The notes under the pieces: model-generated
Database searches by the model: none
What the model was told of the DNA's origin: nothing
What the model saw: only the letters and a program-made list of their open reading frames with translations
In this document: piece after piece, positions 57,366 through 64,000 of the stretch
Position numbering within the stretch: the first letter of the stretch is position 1
Layout of the letters: each line of letters begins with the position of its first letter
Assembly (NCBI RefSeq): GCF_000420645.1
Contig: NZ_ATVI01000007.1
Coordinates: 372,001 to 436,000, forward strand
Direction: 5' to 3'
Length of the DNA stretch: 64,000 nt
DNA from: Nevskia ramosa DSM 11499
GTDB lineage: Bacteria; Pseudomonadota; Gammaproteobacteria; Nevskiales; Nevskiaceae
Program-made: the position numbers and the translations under genes

Positions 57366-58562
57366 TCAGAGCACCTCCGCCATCTGGGTTCGCAGCTCTT
57401 CGAGCAGCGGATAGGAAATGCCGCTCAGCCAGGCGACGAGCACGTCCTGATGGGTCTTGCCGTTGAGCGGCGCGCGGTAGCCGGTAGCCAGCACGATGGC
57501 CAGGCATTTGTAGTTGTTGAAGATGTCGTAATAGCGCATGCGCTTGGGATCGACCTTGAGGCCGGAGGCGCGCTCGTAGCGGGCCAGGTATTCCTCGATC
57601 GGCAGGCAGCCGGCGACCAGGAAGGTCTTGCCGTCTTCGGCCATCTGGCCGAACTGGCGCTTCGCCGACCAGGACAGATCCTCATGGCGATCACCGAGGT
57701 AGGCCAGTTCCCAGTCGAGCCAGGCGGAGATGCGCAGATCGTGCTCGGTGTACAGGAAGTTGCCGAGCCGGTAGTCGCCGTGGACCATCGAGATGTGATC
57801 GATCGGCGGCATGTTCCTGCGCAGCCAGGCCATGGTCAGGCGCATCAGCGGCACGTCCTCGTGGGAATCCTCTTCCCAGACCCGTTCCCAGTGATTCAGC
57901 GCCCATTCCAGCGCTTCGGTGCCGGCGGCCGGGCGATCGTAGGCGCCGATGTCAGCCTGCTGCCAGTCGAAGGTATGCGTGATCGCCAGATGGTCGACGA
58001 ACTGCTGGCCGAGCGCTTCGCGGATCTCCGGCGGAATGGAGGTGCCGACGCCGCTGACCGTGCTGGTCGACTTCGACGGCTTGGTCACGCCTTCGGCAAA
58101 GCCGTAGACGATCGCCGGATACGGCAGGTATTCGCCATAGGCGTCGATCCAGTACGTCGGTGGCACCGGCACCTTGCCTTCCATCGCCTTGATGATCTGG
58201 AACTCGCGCAGGCGGCTGGTTTCGGTGATCGCTTCCGAAGGCTCCATGCGCAGCACCAGCGGCGTCGAGCTGCGGCCGATGCCGGGCTGATTCCAGTGCA
58301 GCACGAAAGCCATCTGCAGCTTCGAGGCACCACCGGACAACCAGCGGGTATCGGTGATCGTGAACGGCTCGGTCAGCTGGGTTCTGAGCAGCGCTTCAGT
58401 ACCGGCCTGCAAGGTGTCGAGGCTGACCGGCGCGTACGGCGGCCCGGCGCGGCGTTCGAGCTTGCGGGTGAGCACGCGATCGATTTCCTGCTCGCAGGGA
58501 TAGCGCTTGCGCAGGTGCTCGATCCACTCGGGGCTGGGACGGTTCTTGTCCACGACTGCCAT
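57366..58562 (-). CDS. Aminoglycoside-phosphotransferase-fold kinase (copy 1)
   Basis: A 398-residue protein of the APH/ACAD10-like kinase family. The catalytic loop VHGDYRLGNFLY (about 257-268) has the base Asp and metal-binding Asn; SAWLDWELAYLGD carries the metal Asp. N-terminal ATP-lobe features include LSGGASKLQMAF and LVLRMEPSEA. Related kinases phosphorylate hydroxyl groups on small molecules, including hydroxyacyl-CoA intermediates. The identical length and colinear sequence with the gene at 61213-62409 show a duplication. It is 33 bases after a CrtC-like gene and one base before the helical protein. Confidence 0.88.
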   Translation of the reverse strand: MAVVDKNRPSPEWIEHLRKRYPCEQEIDRVLTRKLERRAGPPYAPVSLDTLQAGTEALLRTQLTEPFTITDTRWLSGGASKLQMAFVLHWNQPGIGRSSTPLVLRMEPSEAITETSRLREFQIIKAMEGKVPVPPTYWIDAYGEYLPYPAIVYGFAEGVTKPSKSTSTVSGVGTSIPPEIREALGQQFVDHLAITHTFDWQQADIGAYDRPAAGTEALEWALNHWERVWEEDSHEDVPLMRLTMAWLRRNMPPIDHISMVHGDYRLGNFLYTEHDLRISAWLDWELAYLGDRHEDLSWSAKRQFGQMAEDGKTFLVAGCLPIEEYLARYERASGLKVDPKRMRYYDIFNNYKCLAIVLATGYRAPLNGKTHQDVLVAWLSGISYPLLEELRTQMAEVL

Positions 58563-58595
58563 GCTGCTCTCCTCGCTGTTCTTTCTGGTTATGGC

Positions 58596-59564
58596 TCAGC
58601 AGCGCGCGCGAATCGCATCGCGGTTGCGGGTCAGATAGGCGCGGCTCAGGCCGATCTGCTGTACCCCGTAACCGAGCTGGCCCGCGCAACTGACCCGCAT
58701 GAAGCTCTGAAGATAAGTGTTCGACGGGTACGGTGCCCAGTAGCAGCTGTTGAGCGCCGAATAGGTCATCTGGAAACGCTTGCCGCGCACGTCGACGATT
58801 TCCAATTCGCCGCCCATCGGCACGGCCTTCCGGTACTCCTGCGTGCCGCGCGCTTCCTTGATGCCGTAGGTCTTGCCGTCTTCGAGCACATAACCGCTGA
58901 CCAGCTTGCCGTAGTCATTGGTCTTGGCCAGATCATGAGCGACGAACAGGTGCGCGGTCAGTGCCACGCCGAAGCTGGCGTGCCACCAGATCACCGAGGA
59001 ATTGTCGCGTTCCGGACGCGGGCCCCAGCTGCGATCGCCGGTGTCGACGCAGTCCACTTCGTAACGCTTGCCGCGCACGGTGAGCTGGCCGCGGATGCGA
59101 TAGGTGACGTCGTAGTGACCGGACCAGGAGGTATCCCAGGCCGGGCCGTGGCGTTCGGCGGCCATCGGATCCATCGCCGGATCATTGAGATCGTAGGGCT
59201 CGTGGATGGCTTGAAAATCGAGATCGAAATGGGTGTCGTCGATGCCTTCGTAGCGCGCGTGATAGCGCTTGGTCGGATCGGTGGCGGTGATGCTCAAGCC
59301 GTTCGGCAAGCTGAAATCGAGCAGCGACTTCGGGCAAGGCAGGTGCTGCTGGTTGTCGATGTAGATCTGCTCTTCCCAGAGATCGGTGATTCGATCATGG
59401 ATGGTCACATCGGCCATGCAGACGCCGAGCATAGGCCGGGTCAGCACATAGATGATGCCGCTGACCGTGGTCCCCGGCACATGGAAGGACAGCGCCACGG
59501 TTTCCACCCACTGCCAGTGGGAATCGGGCTTGAAATGGAATTCGGCATCCTGCGGCTTGATCAT
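58596..59564 (-). CDS. CrtC/AttH-like (DUF7064-type) protein 1
   Basis: A 322-residue soluble protein rich in beta strands with Trp, Tyr and His. The motif VDTGDRSWGPRPERDN (about 178-193) matches the D-x-SWG signature of the hydroxyneurosporene synthase/AttH lipocalin-like group. Family members act on hydrophobic, lipid- or terpenoid-type substrates, so a hydratase or binding role is plausible, but no activity can be assigned. GGAG lies 7 bases before ATG 59564. A terminator separates it from the sister gene upstream. Confidence 0.7.
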   Translation of the reverse strand: MIKPQDAEFHFKPDSHWQWVETVALSFHVPGTTVSGIIYVLTRPMLGVCMADVTIHDRITDLWEEQIYIDNQQHLPCPKSLLDFSLPNGLSITATDPTKRYHARYEGIDDTHFDLDFQAIHEPYDLNDPAMDPMAAERHGPAWDTSWSGHYDVTYRIRGQLTVRGKRYEVDCVDTGDRSWGPRPERDNSSVIWWHASFGVALTAHLFVAHDLAKTNDYGKLVSGYVLEDGKTYGIKEARGTQEYRKAVPMGGELEIVDVRGKRFQMTYSALNSCYWAPYPSNTYLQSFMRVSCAGQLGYGVQQIGLSRAYLTRNRDAIRARC

Positions 59565-59622
59565 CGTCTCGCTCCGTTGCACCCGCTGACGGCGTCCGCT
59601 TTCACCAGCCGGATCGCCTGAG

Positions 59623-59671
59623 AATAAAAATGCGCCCGATCCCTGAAAGGGGGGATGGCAGGACCGGGCGC
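59623..59671 (-). terminator. Rho-independent terminator after the second CrtC-like gene
   Basis: On the minus strand GCGCCCG pairs with CGGGCGC (59632-59671), with an inner ATCCC/GGGAT pairing, followed by ATTTTTA. It splits the cassette into an upstream unit (kinase 2, helical protein 2, CrtC-like 2) and a downstream unit (CrtC-like 1, kinase 1, helical protein 1). Confidence 0.7.
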
Positions 59672-59681
59672 GTCAAAAGAA

Positions 59682-60617
59682 TCAGGACTGCAGCGAGGCC
59701 ATGTAGGCGAGGTAATCGGTCGGCCACATGAACTCGGTCCAGCCGACCGCTGCCTGGCCATCGATCGTGCAGCGCATCGCGCCTTCGACCAGGGTGCAGG
59801 TCGGCACCGGCGGCATCACCAGGGTGGCGAAGTACTCGCCTTCCACCTGCACCTTGCGGCCGAGGGCGTCGGTGACGGTGGCCGAGATGGTCTTCTGGTG
59901 GTAACGGGCGTCGGTGGTGAACGACACCTCGACATTGGCGACCTGGGCGAACTGGCCATCGCGATTCAGATAGCCGCGCAACTCGCTGCGGCCGCCGACC
60001 TCGATCTTCCAGAAATGCACCTGGGTGCCTTCGTTGTAGGCGTGCAGCCACTTCCAGTGCTGCGGCTGGCCCCAGTCACGCGTGCCCCAGGAATGGTCAC
60101 GGGCACAAAAGGTATCGAAGGCCAGCGACTTGCCGTCGACCTTGATCGTGCCGCGAACTCTGCCGGCCTGTTCCAGGCGATCGGTCGCCGCGAACGCCGG
60201 GCAGCCATCGGGATGGAAGCTGTAGGCGAAGGCAGGGTGCAGCGCTTCGTAGTTGGCATCGATGATGACCCTGTCCGTGACCACGCCGAACGTCGCGGTC
60301 TTCAGCTTCAGGTCCTGGGCCAGGTGCAGCTTGCCGACTTGCCAGTTGTCGAAGTTCTTCTCCGGGCCCATCGGAATGCCGTCGACCGCTTCGAAGACCG
60401 GCGTGTCGCCGATGCCGGGGCCATAGGCCGCGAGCGCCGAGCCCGCGAGATTGTCCTTGGTCACCCAGGTGTAGACGAACGCGGCGATGCCGTGCTCGGG
60501 CAGCGCGATCACGTAAGGGATCGACTCGCGCTCCAGCGGCAGGTTGCGCAGCTTGTGGCGGCCGTCGTTGATCGGGTCCAGGATCGGCATCGGGCCGTTC
60601 GGGGGTAGCTTGCTCAT
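59682..60617 (-). CDS. CrtC/AttH-like (DUF7065-type) protein 2
   Basis: A 311-residue protein with the motif CARDHSWGTRDWG (about 167-179), the same D-x-SWG signature as the sister gene, and a beta-rich C-terminal half ending EFMWPTDYLAYMASL. The two copies are distant relatives, with different N-termini. Cytoplasmic, no signal peptide. It lies 48 bases after the helical protein 2 gene and before the terminator. Confidence 0.7.
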   Translation of the reverse strand: MSKLPPNGPMPILDPINDGRHKLRNLPLERESIPYVIALPEHGIAAFVYTWVTKDNLAGSALAAYGPGIGDTPVFEAVDGIPMGPEKNFDNWQVGKLHLAQDLKLKTATFGVVTDRVIIDANYEALHPAFAYSFHPDGCPAFAATDRLEQAGRVRGTIKVDGKSLAFDTFCARDHSWGTRDWGQPQHWKWLHAYNEGTQVHFWKIEVGGRSELRGYLNRDGQFAQVANVEVSFTTDARYHQKTISATVTDALGRKVQVEGEYFATLVMPPVPTCTLVEGAMRCTIDGQAAVGWTEFMWPTDYLAYMASLQS

Positions 60618-60665
60618 CGGAATCTCCTCGTTGTTCGTTGGTGCTTCGTATTGGTCGTGATCGCT

Positions 60666-61211
60666 TCAGCGCGCGCCGGCATCGAGCAGCGACGCGATCG
60701 GCGGCACGGCTTTCGGGTCCGGCTCCCAGCCCTGCATCAGCAGCATCGAGCGGTCGCGCAGCAATTGTTCCTTCGACATCGCCAGCACCGCATCGCGGAT
60801 GCCCGCGCGGCAGCCGGCTTCGCCATCGCGATAAACCTCGGTGACCAGTTGGCCGCTGGTGACTCTCAGCGCCCGCACCATCGCTTCGACATCGGCCGGC
60901 GAAGCCTGGGCGGCATCGAGCGTGCTGCCGGCGATCTGCGTTGCCTCATAAAGCGCAGCCACTGCGGCCTGCGTGCCTTCGCCACCCTTCGCCTGCGCGA
61001 CCAGTTCACGCGCGGTGGCGATCAGTCGCGCCAGTTCGTCGCAATCGAAGCGAAACTGGTTCGGCAGTTGCTGCGCAAGCAATGCGAGCAGGCCGATCGA
61101 CAACTTGCCCTGCTCGATCGCCAGCTTGTTGTTCGGATCGATCGCCGGCAGCACGACATCGCTGAGCGCCTTGATCACACTTTGAATCTGGATCTGCGGT
61201 CTCATCTGCAT
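60666..61211 (-). CDS. Unknown helical protein paired with kinase (copy 2)
   Basis: A 181-residue homologue of the protein at 56828-57364. Helical throughout, with IKALSDVVLPAIDPNNKLAI near the N-terminus and a conserved C-terminal MSKEQLLRDRSMLLMQGWE. It starts one base after the kinase 2 stop, repeating the tight coupling of copy 1. ATG 61205 is an alternative start. Family not recognised. Confidence 0.75.
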   Translation of the reverse strand: MQMRPQIQIQSVIKALSDVVLPAIDPNNKLAIEQGKLSIGLLALLAQQLPNQFRFDCDELARLIATARELVAQAKGGEGTQAAVAALYEATQIAGSTLDAAQASPADVEAMVRALRVTSGQLVTEVYRDGEAGCRAGIRDAVLAMSKEQLLRDRSMLLMQGWEPDPKAVPPIASLLDAGAR

Positions 61212-61212
61212 G

Positions 61213-62409
61213 TCAGATGCTCTCCTCGATAAGACTGCGCATCTCTTCGAGCAGCATCGGCCCGATGCCGATCAGCCAGGTGACGAGCACGTCCTGATGG
61301 GTCTTGCCGCCGCGCGCGGTGCGGTAGCCGGTGGCCAGACTGAGCGTGGCCATCATGAAATCGTTGTAGACCTTGTACCAATGCACGGTCTTCGGATTGA
61401 CGCTCAAACCGGTGGCCTTCTCATAGGCGGCGATGAACTCGGCTTCCGGCATCAGGCCGGAGGTCAGGAAGGTCTTGCCGTCCTCGGCCATCGCGCCGAA
61501 CGCGCGGCTGGTGGTCCAGGCAATGTCCTGATGACGATCGCCAATGCGGCCCAGTTCCCAGTCCAGCCAGGCAGTGATCGTGGTGTCGCGCTCGGTGAAC
61601 AGGAAGTTGCCGAGGCGGTAATCGGAGTGGACGACGACGGCGCGATCGAGCACCGGCAGGTTCGCGCGCAGCCAGGCAGCGGCGAGGCGCATCAGCGGCA
61701 CGTCTTCGTCGCAGTCTTCTTCCCAGACCCGCTCCCACCAGTTGATGCCCCACTCGGCGCATTGCGTGGTGCCGACTTCGGGGATGTCGAAAGCATCGAG
61801 CCCCTTGCCGCGGAACTCGGCGGTGTGGATCTTCGCCAGATGCTCGACGAACTGCGGTGCCAGCTTGGCGCGCAGCGCCGCCGGCAACTGCGTGCCGAGG
61901 CCGCTGACGCCGCTGGCGGCGGTGCTCGGCTTGGTGACGCCAGGCGCGAAACCGTAGATCAACGCCGGATACGGCAGGTGATCGCCTTCGGAATCGCACC
62001 AGTAGACCGGCGGCACCGGCACTACGCCTTCCATCGCGCGGATCAGCTGGAACTCGCGCAGGCGGCTGGTCTCGACGATCGATTCGCTGGGCTCCATGCG
62101 CAGCACCATGGCCGTGCACGACAGCCCGTCCTGCGGGTGCTGCCATTCGAGCGTGAAGGCCATCTGCAACTTCGAGGCGCCGCCGGACAGCCAGCGCGCG
62201 TCGCGCAGTTCGTAAGGCGTGTTCAACTCGGCATCGAGCAGCGAGCGGACGCCGTCGACCAGCGTCTCCAGCGCCAGCGGCGAATAGCCGGGGCCGGCAC
62301 GGCGCTGCATCTTCCGAGTGAGCACGCGATCGATCTCGCGCTCGGTGGGAAAGCGCGCCCGCAACTCGGCGATCCACGCCGCGCTCGGCTGGCTCTTGTC
62401 AGGTGTCAT
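61213..62409 (-). CDS. Aminoglycoside-phosphotransferase-fold kinase (copy 2)
   Basis: A 398-residue kinase, colinear with copy 1 (LSGGASKLQMAF, LVRMEPS-type strand, IVYGFAEGVTKPS/LIYGFAPGVTKPS). The catalytic loop is VHSDYRLGNFLF and the metal motif TAWLDWELGRIGD. GAGGAG lies 7 bases before ATG 62409; the longer frame upstream is not used. It is the first gene of the cassette and divergent from a TetR gene across a perfect palindrome, which should control both. Confidence 0.88.
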   Translation of the reverse strand: MTPDKSQPSAAWIAELRARFPTEREIDRVLTRKMQRRAGPGYSPLALETLVDGVRSLLDAELNTPYELRDARWLSGGASKLQMAFTLEWQHPQDGLSCTAMVLRMEPSESIVETSRLREFQLIRAMEGVVPVPPVYWCDSEGDHLPYPALIYGFAPGVTKPSTAASGVSGLGTQLPAALRAKLAPQFVEHLAKIHTAEFRGKGLDAFDIPEVGTTQCAEWGINWWERVWEEDCDEDVPLMRLAAAWLRANLPVLDRAVVVHSDYRLGNFLFTERDTTITAWLDWELGRIGDRHQDIAWTTSRAFGAMAEDGKTFLTSGLMPEAEFIAAYEKATGLSVNPKTVHWYKVYNDFMMATLSLATGYRTARGGKTHQDVLVTWLIGIGPMLLEEMRSLIEESI

Positions 62410-62528
62410 CACGGCTCCTCGCTGGTTCTTCTTCGTCTGCGGTTCCAATATGGAAGCTGCAGACCTATCGCACTCTCTCGACGACGTGCGGCATCGTCCG
62501 GGTGCTTGCGAGCATAGGATTGCCGCTA

Positions 62529-62545
62529 ATTGACACGGTGTCAAT
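62529..62545. promoter_or_regulatory. Perfect 8-1-8 palindromic operator between kinase 2 and TetR gene
   Basis: ATTGACAC-G-GTGTCAAT. It contains TTGACA (-35 type) on both strands, so a dimeric repressor bound here would block both divergent promoters. The neighbouring TetR protein is the natural candidate. Confidence 0.7.
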
Positions 62546-62643
62546 ATTGAATAGACAGTACGACAATAAAATTAACCGGCACCGAAAAATGGAGCTGCAC
62601 GCAGCCCGTTTATCATCCGCCTACTTTCCGGACTCAAGATGAC

Positions 62644-63333
62644 ATGGCGCGTATCGAATCCCGCCCGACCCGGCGCACCCGCGCCAAGCACGGCGATCAG
62701 CCGAAGCTGACCATCGAGGAACGCCTGCTGGCGGCGATGGAACGGCTGCTCGAAAACGGCCATCGCTTCGCCGCACTGACGGTCGAACAACTGACCGACG
62801 AGGCCGGCATCGCCCGCGGCACTTTCTACCTGCACTTTCGCGACAAGGGCGAACTGGTGGCGCGGCTGATGAGCCAGGTCACCGAAGAGATCATTGCCAG
62901 CACCGGCACCTGGCTCAGCGATGCCGAAGACGCGCGCCATCAGGTGCTGCAGCAGGCACTGGTCGGCATGGTCGCAACGTTCAAGAAACATCAGGCGATC
63001 CTTGCTGCCGTCAACGACACCGCGCCCTACGACCAGAACGTCGCCAGCCTGTATCGGACGATGGTCGACCGCATCTGCGCGCAAAGCCGGGTGTCGCTGG
63101 ACACCATCCAGCGCAAGGGCCGCAGCCGTCCTGGTGCCACCGACGATGTCGCCGAAGTCTTGAGCTGGATGATCGTCATGTACTGCGCCCGCTTCATCGG
63201 CGAGCGCAACGGCGCGGAGCTGGATCGCCTGGCCGAATCGCTCGGCTACATCAGTGCCAGCACGGCGTTTGCGGACCCGCCCGCTGCAGCGGCCAAACCG
63301 GCCACTCAGAGAAAGACGAAGTCGTCGATGTAG
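62644..63333 (+). CDS. TetR family regulator 1
   Basis: A 229-residue regulator with a basic N-terminal extension, the TetR helix-turn-helix (about 27-75: FAALTVEQLTDEAGIARGTF then YLHFRDKGELVARLM) and a ligand domain (80-200), plus an Ala/Lys-rich tail. It is divergent from kinase 2 and overlaps the next TetR gene by 28 bases tail to tail. It probably represses itself and the cassette until a lipid-like effector binds (inference from context). Confidence 0.9.
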   Translation: MARIESRPTRRTRAKHGDQPKLTIEERLLAAMERLLENGHRFAALTVEQLTDEAGIARGTFYLHFRDKGELVARLMSQVTEEIIASTGTWLSDAEDARHQVLQQALVGMVATFKKHQAILAAVNDTAPYDQNVASLYRTMVDRICAQSRVSLDTIQRKGRSRPGATDDVAEVLSWMIVMYCARFIGERNGAELDRLAESLGYISASTAFADPPAAAAKPATQRKTKSSM

Positions 63334-63953
63334 CGGATCGTTTTCGCGACTTCGCTCTCGGCAAACACGTCGCGCCCGGTCAGTTCGCAGAACTCCGACG
63401 ACACCGACATCAAGGTGCCGGCCAGGCCGATAATCGCGTAGTACAAGCGAGCCGGATCGCCCCCGCGCACGCGCCCTTCGGCCTGGGCGCGAATGATCAT
63501 GCCGATCACCTGCTCGAACGAGGCGCGCAGATGCGTTTCGATCAGCCAGTGGATGCGGCCGCTGCCCTGAGTGCTCTGCTGAACCATGATCCGGTGCAGT
63601 TGCGGCACGCGCGCGGAGAAGCGCACGAAGTTCTCGATGAACGCGTGCAGGCCGGCCACGGCATCGCCGATACCGGTGAGACCGAGCCGCTGCTCGAACT
63701 CGAGCCGGTAATGGCCGATCACGTCTTCCATGGTGCTCAGCCACAGCTGCTCTTTCGACTCGAAGTGATAGAGCAGCAGTGGATGGCTGACGCCGGCGCG
63801 CTCGGCCACCGCTCGCGTCGACGTGCCCTCGAAGCCGAAGGCACCGAAGCATTCGAGCGCAGCGTGAAGGACCTGCTCGCGCACCTCGGCGCCGCGCGGC
63901 TTCTTGGCGGTGCCTTTCGGCTTCTTCGGCACCGGCGCTGGTGCGGTAGTCAA
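63306..63953 (-). CDS. TetR family regulator 2 (start uncertain)
   Basis: At least 215 residues. The helix-turn-helix is near the N-terminus (FGFEGTSTRAVAERAGVSHP then LLLYHFESKEQLWLSTM), followed by a ligand domain. A lysine/proline-rich leader (KKPKGTAKKPRG) precedes it. The first usable start in the window is a TTG at 63953; the frame stays open to base 64000, so the true start may lie beyond the window. Converges on and overlaps TetR 1. Confidence 0.82.
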   Translation of the reverse strand: MTTAPAPVPKKPKGTAKKPRGAEVREQVLHAALECFGAFGFEGTSTRAVAERAGVSHPLLLYHFESKEQLWLSTMEDVIGHYRLEFEQRLGLTGIGDAVAGLHAFIENFVRFSARVPQLHRIMVQQSTQGSGRIHWLIETHLRASFEQVIGMIIRAQAEGRVRGGDPARLYYAIIGLAGTLMSVSSEFCELTGRDVFAESEVAKTIRYIDDFVFL

Positions 63954-64000
63954 GCGTGCAGCGTGGTTGCGCCGCTGGCCACGAGCGTTCTTGGCGACCT

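Noticed and set aside
57243-59621. Open frame of 792 codons on the plus strand
   Set aside because: Antisense to kinase 1 and CrtC-like 1, both with clear motifs. No domain in the antisense product.

Overview
The window is high-GC, densely packed DNA from a flagellated gammaproteobacterium. The order flgG-L, fliC, flaG, fliD, fliS, PilZ protein, response regulator, rpoN2, CheY-like regulator, fleQ, fliEFG is the order I know from xanthomonads. With the many TonB receptors and paired lipid-type kinases, I infer a xanthomonad- or Nevskia/Solimonas-like bacterium. No rRNA, tRNA, CRISPR array or transposase gene was found.

Region 1 (1-10.8 kb, mostly minus strand) holds the early flagellar genes fliE, fliF and the start of fliG, behind a good sigma-54 promoter. 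It also holds the regulators that should drive them: fleQ, a CheY-like protein, a second sigma-54 (rpoN2), a NarL-type regulator, a PilZ-like protein and fliS. A PAS-GGDEF gene with a broken active site and a zinc alcohol dehydrogenase sit on the plus strand. A 272-bp element with 33-bp terminal inverted repeats and nested hairpins lies between fliS and the PilZ gene.

Region 2 (10.9-17.5 kb, plus strand) is a heavy-metal efflux cassette: a His/Asp-rich membrane protein, czcC, czcB, czcA and a YnfA-like protein. It sits exactly between fliD and fliS, and fliS keeps its own sigma-28 promoter.

Region 3 (17.5-30.2 kb) holds fliD, flaG and fliC (sigma-28 promoter), then a patch of accessory genes (DUF4394, GFA, VOC, DUF4262), then flgLKJIHG. 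The operon stops at flgG; flgB-F are not next to it.

Region 4 (30.3-56.8 kb, all minus strand) is an iron-acquisition island. It has six TonB-dependent receptors, three PepSY membrane proteins, two DUF3649 and two DUF3325 proteins, a DUF6607 lipoprotein, a DUF4198 protein, an O-methyltransferase coupled to two receptors, and a HAD plus TPR-sulfotransferase pair. Four Fur-like 7-1-7 boxes lie at the heads of four transcription units.

Region 5 (56.8-64 kb) is a duplicated cassette: two APH-fold kinases of 398 residues, each followed by a roughly 180-residue unknown protein, around two CrtC/AttH-like (DUF7064/7065-type) proteins. It is divergent from a TetR gene across a perfect 17-bp palindrome, and a second TetR gene converges on the first. 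This cassette is the best candidate for an undescribed metabolic system. The nested-hairpin element is the best candidate for an undescribed mobile or regulatory DNA element.
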